A stretch of DNA of 64,000 nt from Lactuca virosa (GCA_928212115.1 CAKMRJ010005523.1:107671681-107735680); one strand, 5' to 3'; counted from the first letter of the stretch, positions 43,647-55,342 are shown. Made by a program: numbers and translations. Notes: generated by a model from the sequence alone, not told the origin.

Positions 43647-44324
43647 TGTTGAGAGAAAAACTTTTGAGAAACACACTTGAATAAATGTTATAACAATTTG
43701 TATATTGCGGAATAAAGTTTAACTCAAAGGATCATAAAGCTCAACAATAATAGGAAGTTAGAGTTGTTAGATAGTTAGATGATTAGATGCGGAAATGTAA
43801 CTGCAGAAATGTAAGGAAATATAAATGACAACAAGTTATATATCAAGTAAACACTAAACTGATTCTTAACAAGGTTTGCAATCAAACACTAGTTAGTAGA
43901 TGTGATCAGTTTAAAGTGATTGAAGTCACAAGGACTTGATCCGAAGGAGAGTACGAGAGATCTTGAATATGTTTATAAGTTCAGAATGATCTTGAGGATT
44001 AGAGAGAATTTAGATAGAGAGTAAGTAGTGAGAGAAGAGATATGTGATAAGAGATGTGTTTTTCATTAGAAGTGGAACACTCTATATATAGAGTACCGAG
44101 AACATACAATAGAAATAAACAATGACTATAATTCAAAAGAAGTGTCCATGCAAGGTACACTGGACAATACATTGTAAATACATAAGTTAAAAAACTAAGT
44201 CTTTGTTGCGGATGAGGTTGTTCTGGATTACATCATCATTACTCATTGCGGTAGCAAAACATCATTGCGGTAGAAAGGAGAACTTCGGATTGAGGTTTAA
44301 GAGGGTCACCTTCTTGATTCAACA
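43647..44324 (-). mobile_element. 5' LTR of the giant copia element
   Basis: 678 bp, TGTTGAGAG to GATTCAACA, both ends intact. It is followed by the target copy AGCAC and the resumed hAT reading frame. A probable TATA (sense CTATATATAGAG) is at about 44080-44095. Confidence 0.92.
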
Positions 44325-44365
44325 AGCACTTGTTTGATAAAATGAAAACGCGTCGACGTCCTTAA
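44325..44365 (+). pseudogene. hAT transposase, last codons
   Basis: After the duplicated target, one frame reads LFDKMKTRRRP and stops at 44363-44365. MKTRR(R/G) directly before the stop is the usual end of TTF-type hAT transposases. The text joins the IKKYVFADVANQDIS end at 9681, so 34.6 kb was inserted about a dozen codons before the stop. Confidence 0.8.
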
Positions 44366-44373
44366 TGAAATTG

Positions 44374-44470
<97 letters not shown>

Positions 44471-44566
44471 GTTTGTGGATATTTGATAATTTATATATGT
44501 TTGCAGTTTTTGGATGTTTGATAATTTATGAGGAGCACCCTCAAAAAATTCTCTGGCTTCACCCTG
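44366..44566 (+). mobile_element. hAT element 3' end, with (TA)n microsatellite
   Basis: A (TA)n run fills 44376-44467. GGAGCACCCTCAAAAAATTC and then CTGGCTTCACCCTG end at 44566. Read in reverse this begins CAGGGTGAAGCCAG, of the CAGGG..GGAGCCA type typical of hAT termini. The expected 8-bp target copy would be AACCTACG (44567-44574). I did not find its partner or a matching 5' end. Confidence 0.55.
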
Positions 44567-46974
44567 AACCTACGTTCCATATCCTTATTGTCTTGCATTA
44601 ATCTTGGATTGTACTGGAGAGGGTTACAATGTAAACCATGGAGTCTCCATACCACTTCCAGTTCTCTTATCAAATATTATCAATGTCGACCCCATTGATG
44701 GGGCTATGAATCTTACTCAACATATGGGGATTTGGGTTGCAAATCCTTATGTAGTTGAATCCTATGACTTTGATGAAGAGGATGATGAGGGAAATAATGA
44801 AGATGAAGAGGTTGATGATGATGATTAAGAAGATGATGCCGATTATTAAGAAGACGAATCTGATGTTGATACTAACACATCAGTTGCTGATATAGGAGAA
44901 GCCTCTGCTCAGGGAATGACTAACTCTCCCCCAAGATTGAACCAACACATTTGCTTTTCTTCGACTTCTACTTCATCAAAAACTCCTTATGCAGAAGCTA
45001 TAACACAACACATATCATACCCACCTCAAATGGAAACCATTGATCCACTTATTCAAGTTGTAAATTCTCTAGGACCAACATCTCCTGCTCCTCAAGCTTC
45101 AACTGTCCCTCCAATGCCAAATCCTATACAACCTACTGCTAGCTTTCCGTGGGAGTCTAGTTCCAACTTCCAAACGACTGTGCTCTCCTAGCTCTGCTTA
45201 TTGTTTCATATGACTCAGACACAATTTGAGAGTGATGTGGCTGACATCAAATGCATAACGGCTTTGATTGATGATGATGATGTGATGATTAAAAACACTC
45301 ATCCTTGCTCTCTAGGAAATGATCAACCATATCCACCACCATCACCATCTAGTAATAAACCTCCTCAGCCACCATCAAATCCTCCTCCTTGCACTCCTTC
45401 TCCACCTCATAACTCCCTCCCCCAACTGATGATGCTAAAAAGGGAGAGAATAATCAATAACTGGTGATAATTACTACAAGACCACTTTAGCATGAACAAT
45501 CTGAAATAAAAAGGGAGGATAATCAAGGAGAAATGGTTTCTTTTCTATCTGAACCAATAAGTGATGATCACCCTACAAAGGAAGCTGATAATCAGTCTGA
45601 GACTGATTACGATGAGTATGAAGGGTTTCTTGATTTGGACTTCATGGCACATACTACTATTCCTCTAAGTGTCGTTTATCCTTATCCATATTATTAGGGG
45701 GAGATTCCTCAAGGAACTCACTGTGACATTGAGTCTGATGATGATTAGCTCAATCTAAGAAAAATAAAGGCTTCCTTCTCAGGGGGACTAAATGACGCTG
45801 AAGCTGGAAGTTCCTCAGCCGCTGGTAGTTCTTCAGCTCCCCCTCATTCCAAGAAAATTAAGTTAATAATTAATTTGGAAGAACTGGCTGAGAACTAGAA
45901 AATAGCCATGGAGGAGGTCAGAGAAGTCATGCTGGAGGATAATGCTTCAGTTCGAAAAAGAAGAGGTGAACGTCGATCCATCAAACTTGCTTAGATCCTT
46001 GCCTCAACTGATGTTCAAGAGACAAATATTCAATGTTTCAATGTTGATGTTTCCAAATGAAATAGGGTTTCTCAGATGAATGATCGAATCAATAGGAAGG
46101 AATTTGGAGATGTTCTACTGTATCTTAACCCTCATCTGACTCTCCTATTATTACAGTGCGTCCGTTTCAAGCTGCGTCACATATGTCTCCACCTCGTCAC
46201 AACAAGCACCTATATTTCAAGTCTTCATCATCCTCCCATGGTGCACATGGTAATCCTCCATCCCCTAATTCTGAACAAGTTGATTGTATGAGTATTGATG
46301 TTGGATCCCCTAAACAAGCTACACCTTTTTTCATAATTCTCCACCTCTATAATCTTCAAACCTTAACGCTCAAATACTCACAACCTCAACACCCTAAATG
46401 GGTTAGCTCAGACACTTGCTAATCGAATGGGGCCTCTTAAGGCTGATGTTGCTAACATAAAATTAGTTGTGTTACCTGCAGATACCCTAAAATTCTTTCA
46501 ACCTCCTGCTCCGCCTCCACTACCTCATCCGACTACATTAAATACACCACTTCATCCTCCCTCTTCAAAACCACTTACTAACACTACAACCCCTGGTCCT
46601 TCTGATGATGCCAAAAATGGGAGATTTCATTATCTGATGAGGAAAAATCTTGTTCTTGCAAGACTAAAGTTGTTAAATACTATGAAGATGAAGATGAAAA
46701 GAGTGATGATGATGAAAACAATAACATGGGGGAAGGGTTCTTTAAATTTTCTTATCTAGGTGAATCCGTTCATGCGAAGCCCATTGCTACTATTTTTCCA
46801 AGTATAATTCAGCATGAAGAGTGTTCTCAGTGTCAGGGGTAGTGTTCTCAGGGGGAGCCACGATGTGAGCAGGAGCACATTTCAGAGTCAATATTTGAAT
46901 CAATTTAGGAATTTAAGCCAATATCCTCTTTAAAATCAAGAGAAAGACCAACGTTTGTTCTTGTTCATCCTGAT
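44567..46974 (+). pseudogene. Decayed retroelement-like ORF, N-terminal and linker part
   Basis: Pieces in several frames include a segment with GVSIPLPVLLSNIINVDPID and MGIWVANPYVVESYDF followed by a long acidic run (44604-44828). Then come proline, serine and threonine-rich linkers (44916-45467 and 46427-46640) and lysine-rich blocks. The layout of globular start, acidic run and proline-rich linker is like ORF3 of the giant copia but not alignable by eye. Many stops are present. I infer a second, older ORF3-type gene. Confidence 0.4.
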
Positions 46975-47812
46975 TTGGGTATGTGTATTCGAATGGTCTC
47001 TTTAATCCAAGAGAAAGTTGTTGAGTGGCATACGTCTGAAGATCAAGTCAGAGCTTTTTGTGTCAAACACAAACTTGTCATGAATAATAAAACTATTCAT
47101 ATACATGATGACAAGGTTGTTAAAAAGATGATTTCAATTAAGGGAAATCTTGATGAGCAAAAAAAGGTCATGCTTCAGTTCAATGCACTGGTTGAAAAGA
47201 AAAAGAAGCTGGAAGATGTAAACATCAAGGTCAACCTCTCAAAATATGTTGATGTGTTTGAAAGGAGGTTTTGTAAAGACCTATTAGTAAAATTAAGTTG
47301 CACCAAGCCTAAGAGTCAAAAGATTGTCACCGCACACCTCACTAGAAAAGATGACAAGGGTGAATACCCTAAAAAGGTATTATGTCTTTATTTGGTTAAG
47401 TATGGATATAACGAATGGATTGAAATAACCAGCATCATTAAGGGATATCAGGGCATCCATTCTCAAGATCTGAAGCTAGCTCTGAATCTAATGATGAATA
47501 AGGTTTAGAATCTTAACCTTGTTCCAACTGATGCCTCAACTTCAACATTTACATCTAGCCCTTCTCCTAATGTTCCATCAGGGAAAAGACATATGAGAGC
47601 TATGCATGCATCATTTCTCCTGCCTTTTGGTTCAATGGTTATTAATAATTCCTTACTTCTAGTAGTTCTCCGTAAGGAACTTCTTTTTATCAGATCTCCA
47701 GTTCATGGAATGTTCTACAAGGGTGCAAATGGTGTGATATGTTTTATGAGGTATAATCATATTCCAAATGCTCCAACTGGTCACTATTTCATCTGAGATT
47801 GGTGTGTATGTC
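46975..47812 (+). pseudogene. Decayed retroelement-like ORF, C-terminal part
   Basis: Frame 46975-47508 (177 residues) is lysine-rich with VMLQFNALVEKKKKLEDVNI and YLVKYGYNEWIEITS. After a stop, MRAMHASFLLPFGSMVINN and SPVHGMFYKGANGVICFMRY (47593-47796) follow. The last block has the look of the compact C-terminal domain of plant copia ORF3-type proteins. I cannot assign a function. No RT, integrase or LTR accompanies it in the window. Confidence 0.45.
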
Positions 47813-48262
47813 TCATGAAATTGTAGATTGCTTTCATTTTCTATTGTATTTTGAATTGAAGAAAAGAAGAGAAGAACTTGTGATTAATGACTACAAATGG
47901 ACCAAGACTGAAATTATCACTGAAGTAGAAAAGGTTTTAGCTCATAATTTTGGGCAGTTGTTTTAAAGGTTTTGACATCATTAATTATGGATGATTGTAA
48001 GGTCAAACCTTATAATCTGTTGTGTGAAAGCTTCTTTACGATGGTAATCTATCAACGTTAAACACGTTGTCCGATATTCATCAGCGCCATCGTGAAAGTC
48101 TTACTTATGCACTACAGTTTCTAGATCCACAATCTTAGTGATTAGGATCTTATATATGTATAGTTTGTTTTGAATTCCTGATATGTTGGTATTTCCAAAG
48201 ATAGTTTATACTTCCTGGTGTATATAGTTGTTTTAGGGTTTATTATAAAACATGGCTTTATG

Positions 48263-48314
<52 letters not shown>

Positions 48315-48447
48315 TGAGAGAAAAAGTTCTTATTGAAAACCTTGATCTAAATCAGTTTTCGATTGAGACTTTATGAAAACCTTCTTGTTCTTTCGTTTAA
48401 TTCATTGATTTTTTCTATCCCTACTGATCCTAGAACATGGTGTAAAG
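47813..48447 (+). other. Non-coding stretch with a (TC)n microsatellite
   Basis: A pure (TC)n run of about 23 units lies at 48265-48311, preceded by AT-rich text. Nothing else is recognisable before the LINE fragment. Confidence 0.7.
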
Positions 48448-48624
48448 CTCAATAGAGGCGTACGATTGTTTTCAAGGTGAACTTAAAGGAAGCTTATGAT
48501 TCACTTTCATGGGACTATCACCTAGAGATTTTGCATATTATGGAGTTTGGGTCGACTTGGTGTGTTGGTATTAGAGTGGTTCTTACTTCGGCTAGAGTTT
48601 CGACTTAGGTCAACGGTTCACCCG
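48448..48624 (+). pseudogene. LINE reverse transcriptase, 5' fragment
   Basis: The reading IVFKVNLKEAYDSLSWDYHL, then MEFGSTWCVGIRVVLTSARV and VNGSP matches the RT palm of plant L1-type LINEs (usual FKVDFEKAYDSV.W and CLSSARASVLVNGSP). The first catalytic Asp is Asn here, and there is a stop after ARVST. The gene is cut at 48624 by a gypsy element and resumes in phase at 62038. It would prime reverse transcription at a genomic nick. Confidence 0.8.
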
Positions 48625-50847
48625 TGTCACACCCCAAAACCGAGAACGGCGGAAACGTTCTGGGGCGGAGGACGTCATGTATAGTATCACAACAATGCAA
48701 AGTAGTAAACAAGCAACAAAAATCATCCATTGCATTAATGGTATAATTTTACTTACAAGTGTGCCCTTTCATAGTATAAAACAACATAATGAATACGCAA
48801 AATAAAAGACGAGTCTTGACTGCTCCGTCTTCAGAAAACCTGGTCGTCGTACCTGTTTATTTGTGACCTGAGAATACAAGTTATTTTGAAAGCGAGTATC
48901 AACAATAAAGCTGGTGAATTCATAAGTATTTTAATGTCATTGATTTGTAAATAAAACTTGTAATAAAAGACTTGTAATTGTTTTGAGGAAAAGTTTGTGT
49001 AAGTATGAAACCCTAGAAAATCCCATATTTCCTACTAGTATAAAAGTAGTCTTCTGTCAAGACCCAACTGATTTGAATGTTTGCTTTTTGAAATCCAATG
49101 TTTTTCCCATAAATATGTGTTAGTTTAAAACTTCCAAAAACTGAAATGCAAAAGTGTTTTTCATGCCTAGAATAGTAGATTTATGTATGTAGAAAATCAC
49201 TATGGCATTTGATAACCCCGTAAATCAACGTGTTTTTAATACTCCATGTGAGTTTTATAACCATGCTATTGACCCAGACTGCCTGTAACAACGTTGTTCA
49301 GGCGTTGGAATGTTATGACGATTGTCACCCCAGACTTGCCAGTCTAACTGCAGCTAACAGTTTAGGTGTGGGATTGTCAATCCCGTATAGATCTATACAC
49401 AAGAATCACGCTCTCCCTACAAGAGATTATGGTATATAATACAGGACTTTAACTGCATACTTGAAAGTACGTGAAGTTGAATGTCTCACAAAACTTAGTA
49501 TCAAATAGTTTTACGTATGGAAAGTCCATTTGTTCTTGTATATGAAAGTATTCCCTTGATGTAGTATTTATAATATGTGAAATCTCAAAAATATCTAGTA
49601 AACTATACCTATTATAGTTTTTCCAAAAGTGTGATTTGTTTGTATGATAAACCCTAGTGTAGTGTCGACTTTGTATGTAAAGTATAATGTTTGTAATAAC
49701 ATTATTTAACATTTATACTTGAAATATAAATGAAGTGTTTCATATTTACTTAACACCATGTTTTATTCCAAAAGACAAGCGTTATCGTGATATGTTGTAC
49801 GAGAAGAATCGAGCAGAACTTTGACTAGAGAGAGCTGAAATCTCAGGATTCTCGGGGATCTCGGGAGTGTAGAACTTCCTTCGGGACTCGAGTATGAAAA
49901 CCAGGGCTTCGGGAAGGCTTCTCGAGGTAATCACGCAGAGTAACGAAACTTAGATGGAAAGAGATGAGCACCAAACCCGTCACCCTTAAGCTTCTATTTA
50001 TAGGAGCTGATTTGGGGTCTCACGTCGTGAGTTTTGGATTCTCACATCGTGAGGCTTAGTTAACATGATCCTCTTAGACGATTTGACGTGGCTGACACTC
50101 TGGAACCCATCAGTCACGAGCTCACGTCGTGAGCATGGTTCCCTCACGTCGTGAGGCTGAGTCAGCCTCGGGTTTTGTGTCTCGAACTTGTAAAATCCGT
50201 AACTTTCACGTACACGCTCCGATTTCGACGTTCTTTATATGCACGCGTAGGTGTGAAAAGGCTCTACAACTCTCGTTTAGACTCCGTCGGCTAATTTTGA
50301 ATTTATTTTTATTATATTAATTTTAACAGGCCGGACCTGGAAAAGTTCGTTTAAATTCCTTAGCTCCTTCATCTGGTGTCCGTTTTCGTCAACTTTCGTT
50401 TAGGTTGTTTCGGTCAAAAGTCTCTCGATCTCTAGTTCGAGTTTTTAGCTGTCTACTGCTATGTCCGAAACTTCAAAAAATCATAACTTCTTCATACGAA
50501 GTCCGATTTGGGCGTTCTTTTTATGTATGTTCACGGTTTAACGATATCTACGACTTTCATTTAGATACCTAAGGCTAAAAGTGATTGTATTGAAACTTCG
50601 CGTTTTACGTTTAACAATATTGACGGTTTTGCTGTGTATCTTAGGTTGGTCATAACTTCTTCGTTATAACCCGGATTTTAGTGTTCTTTATATTTCTGAA
50701 AACCTTGACATGATAACTATCTTTTTAGGCAACCCAATAGAGACTTTTGAACATTCTATTTTTGAAGCAAATTTCATTATATCAGAAGAGATTACAATTC
50801 TTGACTTTCTAGGTCATTACATTGATTCGAGATATCGGGTTGTCACA
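48625..50847 (-). mobile_element. 3' LTR of the gypsy element
   Basis: A 2,223-bp LTR, closely similar to 59648-62032 except around 60825-60970. The interior purine tract abuts it (50848-50860). Confidence 0.9.
49994..50155 (-). promoter_or_regulatory. TATA box and CTCACGTCGTGAG palindromes of the gypsy LTR
   Basis: Sense CTATAAATAG lies at 50003-49994. Upstream are CTCACGTCGTGAG at 50019-50031, 50121-50133 and 50143-50155, and CTCACATCGTGAG at 50041-50053. Each is a 13-bp palindrome with one free central base and an ACGT core. The second LTR repeats all four at 61167-61303, where the second copy is CTCACGTCGTGAG. Confidence 0.6.
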
Positions 50848-50879
50848 TCATCCCCCTGTTAGAGGGAATTTCGTCCCGA

Positions 50880-52100
50880 AATTTAATGTAAGACAAACCT
50901 TTGTGGATTAGGAAAAGAGATGTGGGTACTTTTGTTTCATTTGATCTTCGCGCTCCCAAGTGTAATCAGGTCCTCGCTTGGCATTCCAGTGAACCTTCAC
51001 TAATGGGATGCGGATTTGCTTCGTCCGCTTGACCTCTCGGTCCATGGTCACTACGGTTTTTCCACGAAGGTGAGGCTCTCGTTGAACTCGATCTCGTCGA
51101 GTGGGATTACAAGAGTCTCGTCGGGCGGATACTTTTTCAAGTTCGAGACGTGGAGAGTAGAACGTACGTTACTGAGTTCGTGGGGGTAGGTTGAATTTGT
51201 AAGCTACAGGTCCGATTCTGGCAAGAATCTCGAAGGCCCTAACTATCTTGGATTTAGCTTTCCACGCTTTCCGAAGCGTATCAAGCCTTTCCAGGGTGAG
51301 ACTTCCAAAAGAATTTGGTCTCTCACTTGGAATTCCAAAGGTTTCTTTCTCTTGCTTCTCTTCCCAGTCTAGGGCCACTCCCTTCTGGGTCAAAGTCGTA
51401 AGAGGTTCCGTAATTCAAGAGGAGTTCTGAATGAACCTAAGACAGTAGTCAGGGAGACCTAGAAATTGGCGGATTCCCATAGGCGTCTTTGGTGCTGACC
51501 AGCTCTCAATGGTTTTGATTTTTGGAAGGGTCTACATGAATTCCCACTTTACTAACAGTGTGCCTTAGGAATTCGGCTCTTCAAATCCAAAACTCGTATT
51601 TAGAAAACTTCGCTTAGAGCTTCTCTGATCGAAATATTTCCATGGTCTGTCGTAGATGTTTTCTATGCTCTTTCTCACTACGAGAGTAGATAAGTAGGTC
51701 ATTTACAAGGACAATGACGAACTGATCCAAGTAAGAATGGCGTACCCTATTCATTAAGTTCATGAATACTACGGGCGTATTGGTCCTATCCGAGGGGTAT
51801 CACTACAGACTCGTAGCGTCCGCATCGAGTTTGGAAGATTGTCCTCGGGACATCCTTCTCTAATACTCGCAACTGGTGATATTTGGATCTCAGGTCCATT
51901 TCTGAAAGGTACTTCGTTCCTTGCAGTTGGTCGACCAATTCATCTATGCGAGGCAGAGGGTAATGATTCCTAATGGAAATCTTGTCGAGGTCTCCGTTAG
52001 TCGATGTACTTACGATACAATCCGTCTAACTTCTTGAAGAATAAGACCGGAGCTCTCCAGGGTGAGGAGCTTGGTCTTCCAATTCTATTGCTGAGTAGTC
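50880..52100 (-). pseudogene. Gypsy pol remnant: RT joined to integrase C-terminus
   Basis: On the minus strand from about 52090, broken frames give the RT core. Traces include APVLFFKKLDG, SASHR and DQLQ-type fragments, and VIVLVNDLLIYSRSEKEHRKH, where the catalytic pair has become Asn-Asp. LTQKGVALDWEEKQEKETF is the start of RNase H. It is followed at once by SLTLERLDTLRKAW, ILARIGPVAYKFNLPP and REVKRTKQIRIPLVKVHWN, the integrase C-terminal end, so RNase H and the integrase core were deleted. HWNAKRGPDYTWEREDQMK is typical of plant gypsy polyproteins. Confidence 0.8.
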
Positions 52101-52936
52101 GTTAAGTTGCCCGGACGATTCTTGTGTCTCCGTAGGTGTTAGACTATAGGGCGATTTGGTTACAGGAGTATCCTTTGACTGGATTCTAAGTTTATTCGCA
52201 TGACGGCACGATCACTCGTAGTCTTGAGCAGTCTCCGTCCTGAAGTTCATATTAGAAATCATACATGGTTCATCAATCACAATCTCGTGTATACGAGTCG
52301 TATATAATTAAGATTGAAAAGGTAGTCGAATAAATGATTCTTCCTTAAGCTCACATCCAAACAAGGAAAAGAGGTTAAAGCGGAATCATCAATTCTAAAC
52401 CTTTAGAACCTTGATTATATACCACCCTTATGTATACATTCTTCAGCGATAGATCAATCGTAAGGGTCTTTGGATTGAACTTGACGTACTGTACGAGTGG
52501 TATCCAGGGGAGGTTTGCTGAGGTTTCTTTGGAAAGGATACGAAACATAAGTTACTCTATGCATGAGTACCTCGGAGTTCCGGAATGACGGCTTCACTAG
52601 AAAGGCGATTACGGAGAAAGAGATGTACACACGAACTGGTATTGTGAGGATTGAATTGACTCAAGTCAAATGACAATGTCGGACTACTCGGAATAATAAA
52701 GGCATTAGATTAGATCATAAAAGCGTTACAGACAAAACACAACAGTGCAAATTTTAACAGAGTTACAGTGCTTTAGATTAACTACGAGACTATTGCTGCG
52801 AACTAGGTATACTACAAAAGACAAGTATACGCAGCACGAGGGTCCCTTAACTGTCGGGATCTCGCAAAAGATAAGACTCGAGTTGCACTAGTTTTAAACA
52901 GTTTATGAGTCTGTTACAACGAACATCTTAGATATT
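52101..52936 (-). other. Degenerate region between gag and RT (former protease)
   Basis: No DTG or DSG protease motif could be read in any frame, and no ORF is supported. It lies where the aspartic protease should be. It may be a deletion product. Confidence 0.5.
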
Positions 52937-53763
52937 TTAACGTGGGTCCGGAGTAGTCTCTCCTGCGGCGGTGATCCTTAGTATCTTCCCGTCTGCGCCA
53001 GAGTTCTTTGTTATTGGACAATCCTTCTTGAGGTGTCCAATCTCACCGCATTGGTGACATATCTGGCTAGTACTAGCATCGGTGGTGGATGTGATGTGTC
53101 GTGTCAGAGTTATGTGGACACGGGTGTGTTCTTTGTTCATCCACTTTGAACATTTCCTTTTATAATGTTCGGTTTCACCACCACCATAGTAAACCTGGTT
53201 GACTCCGATGTCAGGGGCTTGAGTGATGGGTCGTGCCGGTGCTCCACAGCTACGAGCATGGTGCCCTATTTTGTAGCAATTGCAGCATTGCATTCATGGC
53301 AAGCCCCGTTATGATGAAAACTACACTTGTCACACTTCGGGAGTTTGCCCTCGTACGGTCTGATCGGTGCTGAAATGGCAGGGGTTGTCACTTGTTGCTG
53401 TGGGATGGCAAGTCTTTGGGATCGCTTGCGCTCCTTTTGGGCTTGGCGCTTTCGTTTCTTATTCTCGTTTTTACGGCTTTGCAAGTCCGTGACTGTTATC
53501 ATTTGTTGGCTTCCCGGATCGATACAACGATCGGAATTGTCAACCTCTTTGACAGTCTTGTTTGCGTTGCCAGAGTTGAGGTTTGCAAGGACAGCTGTCA
53601 CGGCAGCTGTTACCGCGGCTTGGAATGTAGCGGCGTCGATATGAAGGATAGGGGTTTCGTTGTTCGGCTGACTATTTCCGGATGACGACATGATTCTGTA
53701 ATACGAAAGAAAAGGAGTTCGTGAGCTGATATGGTTGAACCTAGATGTATTTCGATCGCTCAT
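52937..53763 (-). pseudogene. Gypsy gag with several zinc knuckles, internally deleted
   Basis: A likely start at 53691 gives MSSSGNSQPNNET, then a helix AATFQAAVTAAVTAVLANL. A basic region (KKRKRQAQKERKRSQRL) and cysteine-rich units follow: CDKCSFHHNGAC, CCNCYKIGHHARSC, a damaged one with YGGGETEHYKRKC, and CHQCGEIGHLKKDC. Three knuckles are more than most gypsy Gags carry. The central capsid domain seems to be missing between the N-terminal helix and the basic region. A frame change lies near 53280. Confidence 0.75.
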
Positions 53764-54257
53764 GAAAAGAATGGAAGTATGTTCTCGAAGGTTTGACCTA
53801 CATCCCTATGATGCAGTCCTAGTATAGAGTAGAAGTAAGTTCATAAAATGGTCTCAAGACGTTTGACGTTCAAACCAGGGTACCATCGGTTGGTAAATAA
53901 CATGATCCAACCTTTGAAAGAGAATTGGGAATGATCCCTGAGCTAAATTACCCTAGTCCAATAACTTGACTAGAGTGGATTTCAGATAGACCCAACGAAA
54001 GTATGATGAAAGTATTTGAACAAGGAGTGACACAGAAATTTGTCGACTGTCAATATCGTTGACATTCATGATGTAATAAGTTTGGGAAAATTGACCTTGT
54101 AGAAGGTCTTACATCATATCCGGAGTAGGAAAGTTTTGGTCGTATGAAGGCCTAACTAAAAGTACTTACAGTGCAAGGTAGTTTCATAGAAAGTGCCACA
54201 TAGGGCATAGACAGGAAAAACGATTCCTTAAAACAAAGAAGGAAAGTAAAGCATCTC
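53764..54257 (-). other. Spacer between pre-gag ORF and gag
   Basis: AT-rich, no supported ORF or repeat. Confidence 0.5.
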
Positions 54258-54888
54258 CTACTGGCGACGGTCACCCCTATGGTGAACCCTCGGTTCAGCT
54301 AGTTGACGTTCCATATCAAGCATGTGTCTTTCGTACACCCTCTGGCGTACTCGAAGCTCTATGTCTTCAGCTCGTGTTTCAGCTAGTGCTTGGAGCATGG
54401 TCTCATGGTCTATCTCAGATCTCTCATGAGTGTGTTCAAGGCGATTGGTGCGGATGGTATGCATTCTTGCATTGGCATCAACCTCTGTGATGCGATGGAG
54501 AGTCGTCCTGCCCTGAATCTCGTCTCGAGCAATTCTACGGACCAGAATTGGAAGAATTCTGTCTGCTGAGCTTCCTTCGCTTATGTTGTAGAAGCTTCGG
54601 TCTCCATTAAACGGCATAGGTTGATCTTGCTCTTCGCTCCATGTTTCCAAGCATTCAACCCAAGGAGGCGTCGGGCCATGAAAGGCCGGACGAGGGTTAG
54701 GATTTGGAATGGGAGCTACCGGGGGTAGGTTCTCAACTTTCAGGCTCGGAGTTAGCATCATCCGAAAGGTCTTCAGCATGGTGATCATTCAAAGGGATTG
54801 GATGATCGTCCTCTGGTTCTTCTCCAAACCATCCAACATTGCCTTCGTTCGGAAGGTACGAGTTGTCGTGGGGATGGAGTCCAGCCAT
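54258..54888 (-). pseudogene. Pre-gag ORF of the gypsy element
   Basis: The ATG at 54888 opens MAGLHPHDNSYLPNEGNVGW and an acidic, proline-rich segment. A TGA after NSEPES breaks it near 54745, and the remainder is open to 54258. The second part has AFHGPTPPWVECLETW, DRILPILVRRIARDE, and a charged helix ending EDIELRVRQRVYERHMLDM, probably a coiled coil. It precedes gag by about 570 bp on the same strand. I know no function. The frame is preserved well enough to suggest that it was a real gene of the family. Confidence 0.6.
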
Positions 54889-55342
54889 GTTATCTACACG
54901 GGAATTTGGGTAAGGAAATAATTATTAGACGAACTATCTAGATATTTATTAGATAACCTTCATTAGTTACTTCGCCATTTGTAAAGTGCATATTGGTTAT
55001 ATGTAATCAAAACAGGATAGGCCTTCGAATAAGTGACCTTAACTCCAAATTCACAAGGAACAGGGGTTAAGCAAAATTTCACGAATTCTAAGTCTATGTC
55101 ATCCTAGTTACATATAACCTTTGTGTATCCACTTAGCAACTGTTGACCTACTAATGAAGATCTTTTTAGTTCTCAATTAAGTAATTATAGTAACACAAAA
55201 TACTCCTATAGTATTTTAAGTTTATGTTCTATTGTTTTCATTGTGGTATTGTTCGTAAGATTTTAGACTTGTTGCAACCTCACAACCACACTTAGGCACA
55301 TGCTAGTCACTCCTCGGATAATATAGTTGATCAGGCTATATC
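54889..55342 (-). other. Leader of the gypsy element, left of the nested copy
   Basis: Non-coding. It ends with the target copy ATATC at 55338-55342 and continues at 59405. Confidence 0.6.

Larger units (their letters stand above)
9682..44324 (-). mobile_element. Ty1-copia retrotransposon with ORF3, expanded to 34.6 kb by nested insertions
   Basis: Two 678-bp LTRs (9682-10359 and 43647-44324) bound the element. The perfect target duplication AGCAC (9677-9681 and 44325-44329) flanks it. Minus-strand order is gag, protease, integrase, RT, RNase H, ORF3, with integrase before RT as in copia. Removing the nested gypsy element and its duplicated target leaves about 13.1 kb, long for copia. Length and ORF3 suggest the SIRE/Maximus lineage, but this is a guess. 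Stops and frameshifts in every gene make it inactive. It is inserted in the hAT transposase gene, in an Ile-Ser-Thr region near its C-terminus. Confidence 0.93.

Noticed and set aside
49230..49439. 69-codon ORF repeated at 60254-60463
   Set aside because: Both copies lie in the two LTRs of one element, which are duplicates; no codon-level selection can be inferred.
50129..50320. 63-codon ORF repeated at 61277-61468
   Set aside because: Same LTR pair, overlapping the palindrome cluster on the non-sense strand; no protein similarity.
53327..53685. Two plus-strand ORFs of 97-105 codons over gag
   Set aside because: Shadows of the minus-strand gypsy gag, which has clear zinc knuckles.
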